From Nocardia yamanashiensis NBRC 100130 (GTDB lineage: Bacteria > Actinomycetota > Actinomycetes > Mycobacteriales > Mycobacteriaceae), in NCBI RefSeq assembly GCF_001613325.1, contig NZ_BDCD01000011.1, positions 124,001 to 188,000 on the forward strand: DNA of 64,000 nucleotides, read 5' to 3'. Made by a program: the position numbers and the translations under genes. The notes beneath the pieces were generated by a model. The model was not told where the DNA came from, did not search any database, and saw only the letters and a list, made by a program, of their open reading frames with translations. Positions within the stretch are counted from its first letter, which is position 1; each line of letters opens with the position of its first letter. Of the stretch, positions 52,693 through 61,166 are shown one piece after another.

Positions 52693-53955
52693 TCAGTACG
52701 GCTGGTTCGGATCCCGTTCCGGCAGTGGCCGTTCCGCGATCACCGGCCGCCCGATCGGGGTGCGCACCCGGCGCTTGGCGGACTGGTAGACCAGCGCGGT
52801 CTCCTGCGCCACCACGTCCCAGGCGAAGTCGGCGGTCAGCCGTTCGCGCGCGGACCAGGCGCGATCCTGCGCGGCGGCGGGATCGTCGAGCACTGCGCAG
52901 ACCGCTTCGGCCACGCCGCTCACATCGGCCGGTTCGAACGAGCGACCGGTGACGCCGTCGGTGACCAGATCACCGAGACCGCCCGCGTTCGAGGTGACCA
53001 GCGGGGTGCCCGCGGCGGCGGCTTCCAGGGCCACGATGCCGAACGGCTCGTACCGGCTGGGCAGCACGATCGCGTCGGCGCTGTGCAGCCAGCCCAGCAG
53101 ATCGGTGTGATCGAGCCGCCCGACGAAATTCACTGCCCGCGCGACCCGGTGCGCCCGCGCCCGCTCCCGCAGCCAATCGAACTGGGTGCCGATGCCCGCG
53201 ACGGTCAAAGTCGTTCCGGGATGCGCCTTCCGGATGCGCGGCAGCGCGGCGATGGCGTCCTGGATGCCCTTCTCGTATTCCAGTCGCCCGACGTACAGCA
53301 GCCGCGGCGGGCCCGAACGCGGCGCGCGCTCCCGGAACGTCCACGACCCCACGTCGATGCCATTGCGAATCACCGTGATCGGCACCCGCTCCGGGTGATA
53401 CAGCCGCTCGACCTCGTCCTTCATCGACTCCGAGCAGGTGATGAGCGCATCGGACTCGTGCGCCAGCCACCACTCCACCGAATGCACCTGACGGTTCACC
53501 CGCCCGGACACCCAGCCGCTGTGCCGCCCGGCCTCGGTGGCGTGAATGGTGGAAACCAGCGGCACGTCGTAGTACTCGGCCAGCGTGATGGCGGGGTGCG
53601 CGACCAGCCAGTCGTGCGCGTGCACCACATCGGGCGCCCAGCCCTCGCCGATGCCCGGCTTGTCCAGGGCGATCCCGGCGCGCACCATGGCGTGCCCCAT
53701 GGCCAGCGTCCACGCCAGCATGTCCTCGCCGAAGTCGAAGGCCGGCGGGTCCTCGGCGACGGCGACCACGAGCACGCCCTCCTCGATGAAGGAGTGCGTC
53801 GGGTGGGTGGTGGCGTCGGTGCCCATGGGCCGGCGCGCCAGCACCACGACCTCGTGCCCGGCGGTGGCGAGTTCGACCGCCAGGTGGTGCACATGGCGGC
53901 CCAATCCGCCGACAACGACGGGTGGGTACTCCCACGACACCATCAAAATCTTCAT
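52693..53955 (-). CDS. GT4 glycosyltransferase, alpha-1,4-glucosyltransferase (Rv3032 type)
   Basis: 420 residues, GT-B fold. 'MKILMVSWEYPPVVVGGLGRHVHHLAVEL' is the glycogen-synthase-like acceptor/donor loop (GGLGRH), 'VVHAHDWLVAHPA' follows, and the donor motif is 'SRYEPFGIVALEAAAAGTPLV' (Ex7E). In M. tuberculosis the counterpart elongates alpha-1,4-glucan for MGLP and also contributes to glycogen. ATG 53955 overlaps the GH57 stop as TAATG; a GAAGGA site is upstream. Last gene of the methyltransferase-GH57-GT4 operon. Confidence 0.93.
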   Translation of the reverse strand: MKILMVSWEYPPVVVGGLGRHVHHLAVELATAGHEVVVLARRPMGTDATTHPTHSFIEEGVLVVAVAEDPPAFDFGEDMLAWTLAMGHAMVRAGIALDKPGIGEGWAPDVVHAHDWLVAHPAITLAEYYDVPLVSTIHATEAGRHSGWVSGRVNRQVHSVEWWLAHESDALITCSESMKDEVERLYHPERVPITVIRNGIDVGSWTFRERAPRSGPPRLLYVGRLEYEKGIQDAIAALPRIRKAHPGTTLTVAGIGTQFDWLRERARAHRVARAVNFVGRLDHTDLLGWLHSADAIVLPSRYEPFGIVALEAAAAGTPLVTSNAGGLGDLVTDGVTGRSFEPADVSGVAEAVCAVLDDPAAAQDRAWSARERLTADFAWDVVAQETALVYQSAKRRVRTPIGRPVIAERPLPERDPNQPY

Positions 53956-55481
53956 TAGGGTCCTTCTGGGGCAGGGCCGAGCCTGCGCGCGTCGAGCGCG
54001 GGGAAGAGTCCGTCGGCCGCGTTCCATCCTGCCGCCAACTGCCGTGCTTTGGCGAGTTGCCCGCTCGTCAAGGCGGCTGCGAGTTCGCGCACGGCGTGCG
54101 CGTGTTCATGGGCGCGGTCGCGTGCGTAGCCGGCCGCCGAATCCTTGGAGACCATGAACGCCCAGTCGCTGGAGATGGTCAGGATGGCCTCGCGCAGCAA
54201 CTGGTCGGCGACCGGATCGCGCAGGCCGTCGGCGTCCACCCGGGCCTTGTCCAGGGTGTCGAGGGTGTGCCGGACGATGTCGGCGTTGAGCTCGACCAGA
54301 TCGGCCACCTGGTCCCCGGCCCACACCCGCCAGTCCTTGCCCGAACCCCATGAGGAATCGGCCAATTCGACGGGTTCGCCCACGTAGCCGCGGGCCCGGG
54401 CATCGGCGAGCGTGCCGACGGTGACGCCGGCTTCGGGCAGCGCGCGCAGCACCTGCTCGAGCCATTGCGGGCCCTCGTGCCACCAGTGGCCGAACAGTTC
54501 GGTGTCGAACGCGGCCACCACGAGCGCGGGCCGGCCGATGCGCGCGGACTCGGTGAGGAGCCGTTCCCGCACGGTCGCCACGAAGTCCTCGACATCGCGT
54601 GTGACGGCCGCCGCAGCGAGTTCCGGATCGTATGGCGCTTTGTCGGGCCCGGCGACGGTCTTGCCGGTGACCCGCGCGGGCTTGAGCCCGGTGGCGTGAT
54701 CGTAGTGATGAAAATCACGGTAGTAGGGCTGACCCGGGTAGCCGGATTTGGGTGACCAGACGCGGTAGCTCACCGTGAGATCGCGCCCGAAGGCCACCAC
54801 GTCCGAGTCCCACACGGGACGGCCGAGGGTGGTGTCGCCGCGCAGGGCGGGACCGTCGGTCATGAAATGCCCGATGCCCGCGGCTTGGTAGTCCTTCTCC
54901 ATACCGGGTGTGAAACCGCATTCCGGCGCCCAGATGCCGACCGGGGTGTGCCCCCAGCGGTGCTGCGCGTCGGCCAGGCCCTCGCTCAGCTGGTAGGCGC
55001 GCAGGCGCTGATCGAGCAGCGGCTGGAACGGATGCGCCAGCGGACCGCCGAGCAATTCGATGGCCTCGGCATCGATCAGCGAACGCCACACCGGCGACGC
55101 GCCGTGCATCCAGCGTTCTTCGAAATCGGCCAAAGCTTCGGTGGCGAGCCGGTGTTCGTGCGCGCCGAGGGCGGTATTGCCCGCCATGGAGGCTTCGTCG
55201 GCGCGCAGCTTCCAATTGCCCAGCCAGTGATGCATACCGCGCAGCGAATGCGGATCGTCCAGCTGCGCCGCCAGTACCGGCGTGATGCCCAGGCTCAGTA
55301 GATGCGAACGACCCTCGGCCGCAAGGGTTCTCAGCACCTTCGCCACGGGCAGGTAGGAGGCCGCCCAGGACTGGTACAGCCATTCCTCACCCACCGGCCA
55401 GCGCCCGTGATGGGCCAGCCACGGCAGATGCGAGTGCAGGACCAGCGTGAACTGGCCCGGGACAGCGTCTTTCGGGCTCAC
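53955..55481 (-). CDS. GH57 1,4-alpha-glucan branching enzyme (Rv3031 type)
   Basis: 508 residues. GH57 barrel: 'FTLVLHSHLPWLAHHGRWPVGEEWLYQSWAASYLP' (conserved HSHLPW), nucleophile Glu in 'VGIWAPECGFTPGMEKDY', acid Asp in 'VVAAFDTELFGHWWHEGPQWL', and the C-terminal DUF1957-type helical domain ('ILTISSDWAFMVSKDSAAGYARDRAHEHAHA'). It introduces alpha-1,6 branches into glucan. GTG 55481 overlaps the methyltransferase stop as GTGA, and its own stop overlaps the GT4 start as TAATG, so all three are translationally coupled. Confidence 0.94.
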   Translation of the reverse strand: MSPKDAVPGQFTLVLHSHLPWLAHHGRWPVGEEWLYQSWAASYLPVAKVLRTLAAEGRSHLLSLGITPVLAAQLDDPHSLRGMHHWLGNWKLRADEASMAGNTALGAHEHRLATEALADFEERWMHGASPVWRSLIDAEAIELLGGPLAHPFQPLLDQRLRAYQLSEGLADAQHRWGHTPVGIWAPECGFTPGMEKDYQAAGIGHFMTDGPALRGDTTLGRPVWDSDVVAFGRDLTVSYRVWSPKSGYPGQPYYRDFHHYDHATGLKPARVTGKTVAGPDKAPYDPELAAAAVTRDVEDFVATVRERLLTESARIGRPALVVAAFDTELFGHWWHEGPQWLEQVLRALPEAGVTVGTLADARARGYVGEPVELADSSWGSGKDWRVWAGDQVADLVELNADIVRHTLDTLDKARVDADGLRDPVADQLLREAILTISSDWAFMVSKDSAAGYARDRAHEHAHAVRELAAALTSGQLAKARQLAAGWNAADGLFPALDARRLGPAPEGP

Positions 55482-56260
55482 GGCTTCACCGCGATGGCGA
55501 CCAGGTCGAGGCTGGCGTCGATATCGGCGTCCTTGTCGGCCAGCAGCAGGAAGTCCTCGGTGCGCACCGCGGCCACATCGGCGGCCAGGTCGGCGGGCCA
55601 CGGCTCACCCTTCAGTGCGCGCTCGATCTGCGCGTCGATGATGGACCCGCCCCACTTCTCGTCCAGCGCGACCACGCCCGGGCCGTGGAAGATGCCCGCC
55701 ATCAGCTCGACCTGGAAACCGGCCTCGACAAGCAGTTCGTCCATCTCGGCGGCATTGAGTTCCCTGGTGTGGAAGGGGTTCAACGGCGTGTCGCGGCCGG
55801 GGGAGAAGGTGATCCGGTTGGGCGTGCTGATCAGCAGCTTGCCGCCCGGCTTCAGTACCCGCAGGCATTCGCGCAGGAACTGGGCCTGATCCCAAAGGTG
55901 TTCGATGACTTGGAAATTCACCACGATGTCGACGGAGCCGGGCTCCAGCGGCAGGTCCGCGAGATTGCCCTGGATCATCTCGACCCGCGGGTACTTGGCG
56001 CGCACGTGCGCGACCGCGCTGTCGTCGTAGTCCAGGCCGATCACCTTGGCGGCGACCCCGGCAATCATGTTGGCGCCGTAGCCTTCTCCGCTGCCGGCCT
56101 CCAGTACGACCTTGTCGCGGCACTGCTCGAGCAGTTCGGTGTAGGCGATCTCGTGGCGGCGGAACCAGTAGTTCTCCTCGGGGATGCCGGGCACCGTCCG
56201 CTCGCCGGTCAAAGGCAGGGGATCGGCAGGGTTTTCGACTGGTGTCACGGCCTCGCTCAT
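55478..56260 (-). CDS. SAM-dependent methyltransferase (Rv3030 type)
   Basis: 260 residues. Opening 'LTGERTVPGIPEENYWFRRHEIAYTELLEQC', SAM motif I 'VVLEAGSGEGYGANMIAG', 'KVIGLDYDDSAVAHVRAKYP', 'VDIVVNFQVIEHLWDQAQFLRECLRVLKPGGKLLISTPN'. First gene of the operon with GH57 and GT4, so a role as sugar O-methyltransferase of the glucan product is the best guess. ATG 56260 is chosen over a longer frame from 56299 that reads into promoter sequence. It is divergent from etfB across 191 bp with a palindrome. Confidence 0.9.
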   Translation of the reverse strand: MSEAVTPVENPADPLPLTGERTVPGIPEENYWFRRHEIAYTELLEQCRDKVVLEAGSGEGYGANMIAGVAAKVIGLDYDDSAVAHVRAKYPRVEMIQGNLADLPLEPGSVDIVVNFQVIEHLWDQAQFLRECLRVLKPGGKLLISTPNRITFSPGRDTPLNPFHTRELNAAEMDELLVEAGFQVELMAGIFHGPGVVALDEKWGGSIIDAQIERALKGEPWPADLAADVAAVRTEDFLLLADKDADIDASLDLVAIAVKP

Positions 56261-56328
56261 GGCTCCGACGTTAGCGGTTAGCCATATCACAGCGACCACC
56301 GGATCAGGCCATGGAGAACATCACACGC

Positions 56329-56350
56329 TAAGTTACCCACGAGTAACTTA
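56329..56350. promoter_or_regulatory. Palindrome between MGLP-type operon and etfBA
   Basis: TAAGTTAC (56329-56336), spacer CCACGA, GTAACTTA (56343-56350). Perfect 8-bp arms. TetR-type by size; the regulator is not in the window. A partial copy (GTAGGGTAAT) follows at 56353-56362. Confidence 0.6.
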
Positions 56351-56451
56351 ACGTAGGGTAATCTCCCGAACGAGCTACATGTGGACGTACGGCCAACCAT
56401 CGTGCGACCGCCACACCCAGTGCCACCAGAACAGGAGGTCGACGAAGACCA

Positions 56452-57237
56452 ATGCCGAACATCGTCGTACTGATCAAGCAGGTTCCCGATACCTGGTCCG
56501 AGCGCAAGCTGACCAGCGGTGACTACACCCTCGACCGCGAGGCCGCCGACGCCATCCTGGATGAGATCAACGAGCGCGCCGTCGAGGAGGCGCTGTTGAT
56601 CAAGGAGGCGCAGGGCGGCGAGGTCACCGTGCTGGCCGCCGGTCCGGAGCGTGCCACCGAGGCCATCCGGAAGGCGCTGTCCATGGGCGCCGACAAGGCC
56701 ATCCACATCAAGGATGACGCCATCCACGGCTCCGATGCCGTGCAGACCGCCTACATCCTGGCCGCCGCTCTCGGCCAGATCGAGGGCGTCGAGCTGGTCA
56801 TCGCGGGCAACGAGGCCACCGACGGTCGCGCCGGTGCGGTGCCGGCCATCGTGGCCGAGTACCTGGGTCTGCCGCAGCTGACCCACCTGCGCAAGCTCAC
56901 CGTCGACGGTGAGCGCATCGCCGGCGAGCGGGAGACCGACGAAGGCGTCTTCAAGCTCGAGGCCACCCTCCCGGCCATCGTCTCGGTCACCGAGAAGATC
57001 AACGAGCCGCGCTTCCCGTCCTTCAAGGGCATCATGGCCGCCAAGAAGAAGGAAGTTCAGACCTTCACCCTGGCCGACCTGGGCGTGGACCCGGAGACCG
57101 TGGGCGTTGCGAACGCCGGCACCCAGGTGACCGGTGTGACCCCGAAGCCGGCGCGCACGGCGGGCGAGAAGATCGTCGACGAGGGCGAGGGCGGCAACCA
57201 GATCGCCACCTACCTCGTCGGTCAGAAGATCATCTAA
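56452..57237 (+). CDS. etfB: Electron transfer flavoprotein beta subunit EtfB (FixA)
   Basis: 261 residues. 'IVVLIKQVPDTWSERKL' opening, 'DEINERAVEEALLIKEAQGGEVTVLAAGPERATEAIRKALSMGADKAIHI' and 'LVIAGNEATDGRAGAVPAIVAEYLGLPQLTHL' (AMP-binding region) are diagnostic. With EtfA it carries electrons from acyl-CoA dehydrogenases to the membrane quinone oxidoreductase. ATG 56452. It is 36 bp before etfA, one operon. The same gene pair flanks the same glycan genes in M. tuberculosis (Rv3029c-Rv3028c). Confidence 0.96.
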   Translation: MPNIVVLIKQVPDTWSERKLTSGDYTLDREAADAILDEINERAVEEALLIKEAQGGEVTVLAAGPERATEAIRKALSMGADKAIHIKDDAIHGSDAVQTAYILAAALGQIEGVELVIAGNEATDGRAGAVPAIVAEYLGLPQLTHLRKLTVDGERIAGERETDEGVFKLEATLPAIVSVTEKINEPRFPSFKGIMAAKKKEVQTFTLADLGVDPETVGVANAGTQVTGVTPKPARTAGEKIVDEGEGGNQIATYLVGQKII

Positions 57238-57273
57238 AGCCCCCGAGCCGAACGAACTTCAGGAGAAAGAACA

Positions 57274-58233
57274 ATGGCAGAAGTACTCGTGCTCGTGGAG
57301 CACGCCGAAGGTGCCCCCAAGAAGGTCACCACCGAACTCCTCACCGCCGCCCGCTCGCTGGGCACCCCGGCCGCCGTCGTGGTCGCCGCCCCCGGCACCG
57401 CCGACAAGCTGGGTGACGCGCTGGCCGCCGCCGGCGCCGAGAAGATCTACGTCGCCGAGTCCGACGACGCCGAGGGCTTCCTGGTGACCCCGAAGGTCGA
57501 CGTCCTCGCCGGCCTGTCCGAGTCCGCCGCCCCGGCCGCGATCCTGGTCGCCGCCACCGCGGAGGGCAAGGAGGTGTCGGGTCGCCTGGCCGCCCGCATC
57601 GGTTCCGGTCTGCTCATCGACGTCATCGCGGTGAACGCCGACGGCTCGGCCCAGCACTCCATCTTCGGTGGCGCGTTCACCGTCGATGCCAAGGCCACCG
57701 GCGACGTCCCGGTCATCTCGGTGCGCCCCGGCGCCATCGAGGCCGCCCCGCAGGCCGCGGCCGGCGAGAAGGTCGCCGTCGAGCTGCCCGCCCAGGAAGA
57801 GGGCGTCGTCAAGGTCGTCTCCCGTGAGGCGAACGTCGGCGGCGACCGCCCCGAGCTCACCGAGGCCGCCATCGTGGTCTCCGGTGGCCGCGGCGTCGGC
57901 TCGGCCGACAACTTCGGCAAGGTCGTCGAGCCGCTGGCCGACGCCCTCGGTGCCGCCGTCGGCGCTTCCCGCGCCGCCGTCGACTCCGGCTACTACCCGG
58001 GCCAGTTCCAGGTGGGCCAGACCGGCAAGACGGTCTCCCCCCAGCTGTACATCGCCCTCGGCATCTCCGGCGCCATCCAGCACCGCGCCGGCATGCAGAC
58101 CTCGAAGACCATCGTGGCCGTCAACAAGGACGAAGAAGCCCCGATCTTCGAGATCAGCGACTACGGCATCGTCGGCGACCTGTTCAACGTCGCCCCGCAG
58201 CTGACCGAGGCGGTCAAGGCCCACAAGGGTTAA
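57274..58233 (+). CDS. etfA: Electron transfer flavoprotein alpha subunit EtfA (FixB)
   Basis: 319 residues. N-terminal domain '[27 protein letters not shown]', and the C-terminal FAD-binding domain with '[15 protein letters not shown]', '[73 protein letters not shown]', the textbook EtfA signature. ATG 57274 has AGGAGAAAG upstream. Terminated by a 15-bp hairpin at 58264. Confidence 0.97.
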   Translation: MAEVLVLVEHAEGAPKKVTTELLTAARSLGTPAAVVVAAPGTADKLGDALAAAGAEKIYVAESDDAEGFLVTPKVDVLAGLSESAAPAAILVAATAEGKEVSGRLAARIGSGLLIDVIAVNADGSAQHSIFGGAFTVDAKATGDVPVISVRPGAIEAAPQAAAGEKVAVELPAQEEGVVKVVSREANVGGDRPELTEAAIVVSGGRGVGSADNFGKVVEPLADALGAAVGASRAAVDSGYYPGQFQVGQTGKTVSPQLYIALGISGAIQHRAGMQTSKTIVAVNKDEEAPIFEISDYGIVGDLFNVAPQLTEAVKAHKG

Positions 58234-58263
58234 GAGCCTCGCCGTTGCGGCAGTAGTACATTC

Positions 58264-58304
58264 GATGACCCCCGGCCGGGAACGGCCGGGGGTCATCGGC
58301 GTTT
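58264..58304 (+). terminator. Strong terminator after etfBA
   Basis: GATGACCCCCGGCCG (58264-58278), loop GGAA, CGGCCGGGGGTCATC (58283-58297), then GGCGTTTC. Perfect 15-bp stem. Confidence 0.85.
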
Positions 58305-58364
58305 CCGGCAGCATCCGCCACGATCTTGTCCGGGCTCGTGTGTCCGAATTCGGCTACCGCCCTC

Positions 58365-58370
58365 TAGATT
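58365..58370 (+). promoter_or_regulatory. Putative -10 element of leaderless NTF2-like gene
   Basis: TAGATT, 6 nt before ATG 58377. Confidence 0.45.
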
Positions 58371-58376
58371 GCCGGT

Positions 58377-58778
58377 ATGCCTTCGAATCCCGACCTGCCG
58401 GATGTGGTCGCCGCGTTGCACTGGGACCTCGCCGAATGGCTGGGCTCCGATGCGTTGCCCAAGGTGTTCGACCGGATTTCCGTGGCCCTGGACGAGCAGT
58501 TCACGTCGGTGGTGACCACCGGGCAGGCCGTCGATCGGGAGACCTTGCTGGCGGGGTTGTGGTCGGCGCGGAATGCGCAGCCGGGCATGGAGATCGAGGT
58601 GTCGGAGATCCAGGAGATCGCGCGGAGCGGGAACCTGATCGTGGTGCGGTTCGCGGCGGAGAACGTGCTGGGGGAGGCGCGGGTGAAGCGGTGGGTGACG
58701 GCGGTGATCGTGACCGACGGGCGGACCTATCGATGGCGGACGGTGCACGAGACGAATGCGCCGGAGGCGGCTGGATAG
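58377..58778 (+). CDS. NTF2-like/DUF4440-type protein
   Basis: 133 residues, cytosolic. 'LPDVVAALHWDLAEWLGSDALPKVFDRISVALDEQFTSVVTTGQAVDRETLLAGLWSARN' and the beta strands 'GNLIVVRFAAENVLGEARVKRWVTAVIVTDG' fit the SnoaL/DUF4440 cone fold. No catalytic residues can be assigned. Likely leaderless. Its TAG stop forms the first three bases of the -10 element of the next gene, which starts 9 bp later. Confidence 0.7.
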   Translation: MPSNPDLPDVVAALHWDLAEWLGSDALPKVFDRISVALDEQFTSVVTTGQAVDRETLLAGLWSARNAQPGMEIEVSEIQEIARSGNLIVVRFAAENVLGEARVKRWVTAVIVTDGRTYRWRTVHETNAPEAAG

Positions 58779-58781
58779 GGT
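58776..58781 (+). promoter_or_regulatory. Putative -10 of leaderless APH-like gene, overlapping preceding stop codon
   Basis: TAGGGT, 6 nt before ATG 58788; its first three bases are the TAG stop of the preceding gene. Confidence 0.4.
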
Positions 58782-58787
58782 GGTCGC

Positions 58788-59729
58788 ATGCCGAATCTGC
58801 TGCCGGAGGATGTCGCCGAGAATATTGCCGAGGTGTTCGAGGAGCGGGGACGGCGGTGGCTGGCGGAGCTGCCGGGGGTGATCGAAGAGCGGTGCGGGGC
58901 TTGGGGGTTGCGGGTCATCGGTAAGGCGTTCGGGGGTGGGACGCATTCGTTCGTGGCGCCGGTGGAGCGGGCCGATGGGTCGGTCGCGGTGCTGAAGGTT
59001 CCGGTGGTGGATCCGGAGAATCTGGGGGAAGCGGCGGCGTTGCACTGTTACGGCGGGGACGGTGCGGTGCGGTTGTTCGAGTTCGATGCCGAGAGCCACG
59101 CCATGCTGCTGGAGTGGGCGCGGCCGGGGACGGAATTGCTGTATCAGCCGGGGTTTCCGAGTCTGGAGGGGCGGGCGGAGCACATCGGGAAGGTCGAGCA
59201 GGCCTGTGTGCTGTACCGGCGGCTGCGGCGGGAGCCCGGGACGCTGCCGGACGGATTGCCGCCGCTGCCGCCCGCCGCGGGGATGGTGGCGGAATGGGTG
59301 GAGATGTTCACCGAACCGGAAGCCGTTGTGGCCGAGCATCTTCCGGAGCGATTGCGCGAGCGGGCGCTGGAGCGCTGCGCGGAACTGGCGGTGCCGGACG
59401 GACCGCTGCTGGTGGTGAACCGGGACACCCATCTGGGCAATATCGTTGCGGCGGAGCGGGAACCGTGGCTGCTCATCGACCCGAAGGGGTATCTGGGCGA
59501 GGCGGCGTTCGACGCGGGATTCCTGGTGATGATCCAGGTGCAGAGCGCCCCGGAGCCGGAACACGCACGCGCCGTGGTCGAGCGCACGGCCGCCGCGCTC
59601 GGGGTCGCCGCGGACCGGGCGCGCGCCTGGGCCTTCATGCGCGCCATGGAAGAGGTCGTGTGGGCGGTGGAAGACGAAGAGCCGGAGGATCTCCGGCTCC
59701 ATCTGGCGGTGGCGGCGGCGCTGGCCTAG
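58788..59729 (+). CDS. Aminoglycoside/hydroxyurea-type phosphotransferase family protein
   Basis: 313 residues, protein-kinase-like fold of the APH(6)/PF04655 group. 'GGGTHSFVAPVERADGSVAVLKVPV' is the nucleotide loop with Lys, 'AMLLEWARPGTELL' the hinge, 'LLVVNRDTHLGNIV' the catalytic loop (N-R-D instead of H-G-D, Asp and Asn kept) and 'PWLLIDPKGYLGEAAFD' the metal-binding DPKG. It could phosphorylate streptomycin-like or other small molecules; resistance is not shown by sequence. ATG 58788, probably leaderless. Confidence 0.8.
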   Translation: MPNLLPEDVAENIAEVFEERGRRWLAELPGVIEERCGAWGLRVIGKAFGGGTHSFVAPVERADGSVAVLKVPVVDPENLGEAAALHCYGGDGAVRLFEFDAESHAMLLEWARPGTELLYQPGFPSLEGRAEHIGKVEQACVLYRRLRREPGTLPDGLPPLPPAAGMVAEWVEMFTEPEAVVAEHLPERLRERALERCAELAVPDGPLLVVNRDTHLGNIVAAEREPWLLIDPKGYLGEAAFDAGFLVMIQVQSAPEPEHARAVVERTAAALGVAADRARAWAFMRAMEEVVWAVEDEEPEDLRLHLAVAAALA

Positions 59730-59735
59730 CCCCGG

Positions 59736-60131
59736 TTATTTGTCGCGGTTGACGACGATGCCGATGGTCGTGGGGATGAGAAGCGCCAGGCCCCACGGCA
59801 CTTCGACCCAGAACGGCCAGAAGTAGCCCGCGCCGGTGGCCAGATAGATGGCCAGCACCAGCAGGTTCACGAACACCCACGGGATCCACATGATGATCAC
59901 CCAGGTGGGAATGCCGCCCTTCTTCGCGGGCGCCCCGGGGCGCGAATTGCGTTGCGCGGGCAGGTCGGACAGCACCGGCACCAGTTCGCCGTAGGTCTTG
60001 GCCGCGTACACCTGCTGCAGGCGCTCGTCGAATTCGTGCAGGCTGATCCTGCCCTCGTCCATGGCCGTCCGCAGTTTGGTGATGATCTGCTCGCGGTCGG
60101 CATCGGAGGCCCGCATGTTCTCCTGGCTCAC
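59736..60131 (-). CDS. DUF1707 protein with two membrane segments
   Basis: 131 residues. The N-terminal DUF1707 domain 'MRASDADREQIITKLRTAMDEGRISLHEFDERLQQVYAAKTYGELVPVLSDLP' is clear; the C-terminal part has two hydrophobic helices ('WVIIMWIPWVFVNLLVLAIYLA' and 'PWGLALLIPTTIGIVV'). Common actinobacterial membrane protein of unknown function. GTG 60131 is preceded by TACGCT with a 7-nt gap (leaderless); ATG 60116 is an alternative with AGGAG too close. Convergent with the APH-like gene (6-bp gap). Confidence 0.88.
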   Translation of the reverse strand: MSQENMRASDADREQIITKLRTAMDEGRISLHEFDERLQQVYAAKTYGELVPVLSDLPAQRNSRPGAPAKKGGIPTWVIIMWIPWVFVNLLVLAIYLATGAGYFWPFWVEVPWGLALLIPTTIGIVVNRDK

Positions 60132-60138
60132 GAGTGTC

Positions 60139-60144
60139 AGCGTA
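60139..60144 (-). promoter_or_regulatory. Putative -10 element of leaderless DUF1707 gene
   Basis: TACGCT on the minus strand, 7 nt before GTG 60131. Confidence 0.4.
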
Positions 60145-60195
60145 GGTCCCGCACCGCAGCCGCGCTGCCCCAATTGTCCGGTCCGCGGGGTGAAG

Positions 60196-61053
60196 CTAGG
60201 AGCAGTGCAGGGCCGCCAGGAGGGTGTCGAGGATGGGGGAGCGGCGGGCGTCGGCGCGCAGCACCGCGGAAACGGGGACGCGCAGCGGGTTTCCGGCCAG
60301 GTGCAGGGTGGCGATGCCCTCGGTCTGACTGTCGGCGTAGAGGATGGTCCACGCGTCGGGCCGGTTGATCAGCTCCATGGTCGCGGTGTGGTCCAGGGGA
60401 ATCGGCGGCCCGAAGGAAGGACCGGTCGGCAGATCCGCGAACGCGGCCCGCACCACGTTGTGCAACAGCACCTGATCCGACTCCGGCGGCAGCAGCAGCG
60501 GGTACGCGCTCAGCTCCGACAGCGTCACATTCTCGCGCCCGGCGAGCGGATGCGCGGTGGAGGTGGCGATGACCAAGTCCTCCACCCAGAGCTTCTCCAC
60601 CACCAGCCCGGGCTGATCCACGCTGCCCCGGATGAGAGCAAGATCACAGTCACCGTCCGCCACCGCCTGTATGCGCTGGCGGAAGGGCTTGATGACGAAT
60701 TCGATCTCCGCGCCGGGATGCGCCTCGCGTGCTCCGGCGATGGCCGAGAGCGATCTTGTTGCGAAGCTCATATTGGCTGCCAGGCGAATCCGTGGTCCGG
60801 AAGCCCGTACAGCTGCGCGAATGGCCGATTCCAGGCTCAGCATTTGCTTCGCAAGCGGAAGTAGCCGGGTGGTCGCGTCGGTGGGTACGACCGAGCGGGT
60901 GGAGCGCTCGAAGAGGGGTATCCCCAAGTCGCGTTCGAGTCTGGCGATCTGATGACTGATCGCCGATTGCGATATGTAGCAGCGATTGGCGGCACGGCTG
61001 AAGCTGAGCTCCTCGCAGACCGCTACGAAGTAGGCCAGTTGGCGCAGCTCCAC
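60196..61053 (-). CDS. LysR-family transcriptional regulator
   Basis: 285 residues. HTH 'ELRQLAYFVAVCEELSFSRAANRCYISQSAISHQIARLERDLGIPLFERSTRSV', then the LysR substrate-binding domain ('HPGAEIEFVIKPFRQRIQAVADGDCDLALIRG', 'LVIATSTAHPLAGRENVTLSELSAYPLLL'). GTG 61053 has GGGAGAGG upstream and aligns with the family start. It is divergent from the NDH-2 gene with an ATCAAG/CTTGAT dyad between, so it likely responds to a signal tied to respiration or redox state. Confidence 0.92.
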   Translation of the reverse strand: MELRQLAYFVAVCEELSFSRAANRCYISQSAISHQIARLERDLGIPLFERSTRSVVPTDATTRLLPLAKQMLSLESAIRAAVRASGPRIRLAANMSFATRSLSAIAGAREAHPGAEIEFVIKPFRQRIQAVADGDCDLALIRGSVDQPGLVVEKLWVEDLVIATSTAHPLAGRENVTLSELSAYPLLLPPESDQVLLHNVVRAAFADLPTGPSFGPPIPLDHTATMELINRPDAWTILYADSQTEGIATLHLAGNPLRVPVSAVLRADARRSPILDTLLAALHCS

Positions 61054-61072
61054 GGCACCTCTCCCATTCATG

Positions 61073-61099
61073 ATCAAGCTAGATAAGAGTCATCTTGAT
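61073..61099. promoter_or_regulatory. Candidate LysR operator between LysR and NDH-2 genes
   Basis: ATCAAG (61073-61078) and CTTGAT (61094-61099), perfect 6-bp arms with a 15-bp AT-rich spacer. Confidence 0.45.
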
Positions 61100-61166
61100 T
61101 ATGCGCCCTGACCCCTGGAACATTCGCGTTCCGAATCACGGTTAGTCATGACAGAAGGGAGCTGTC

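Noticed and set aside
58265..58376. Frame beginning in the etfA terminator
   Set aside because: Its first codons are the hairpin itself and it continues in a different frame from the supported NTF2-like gene.
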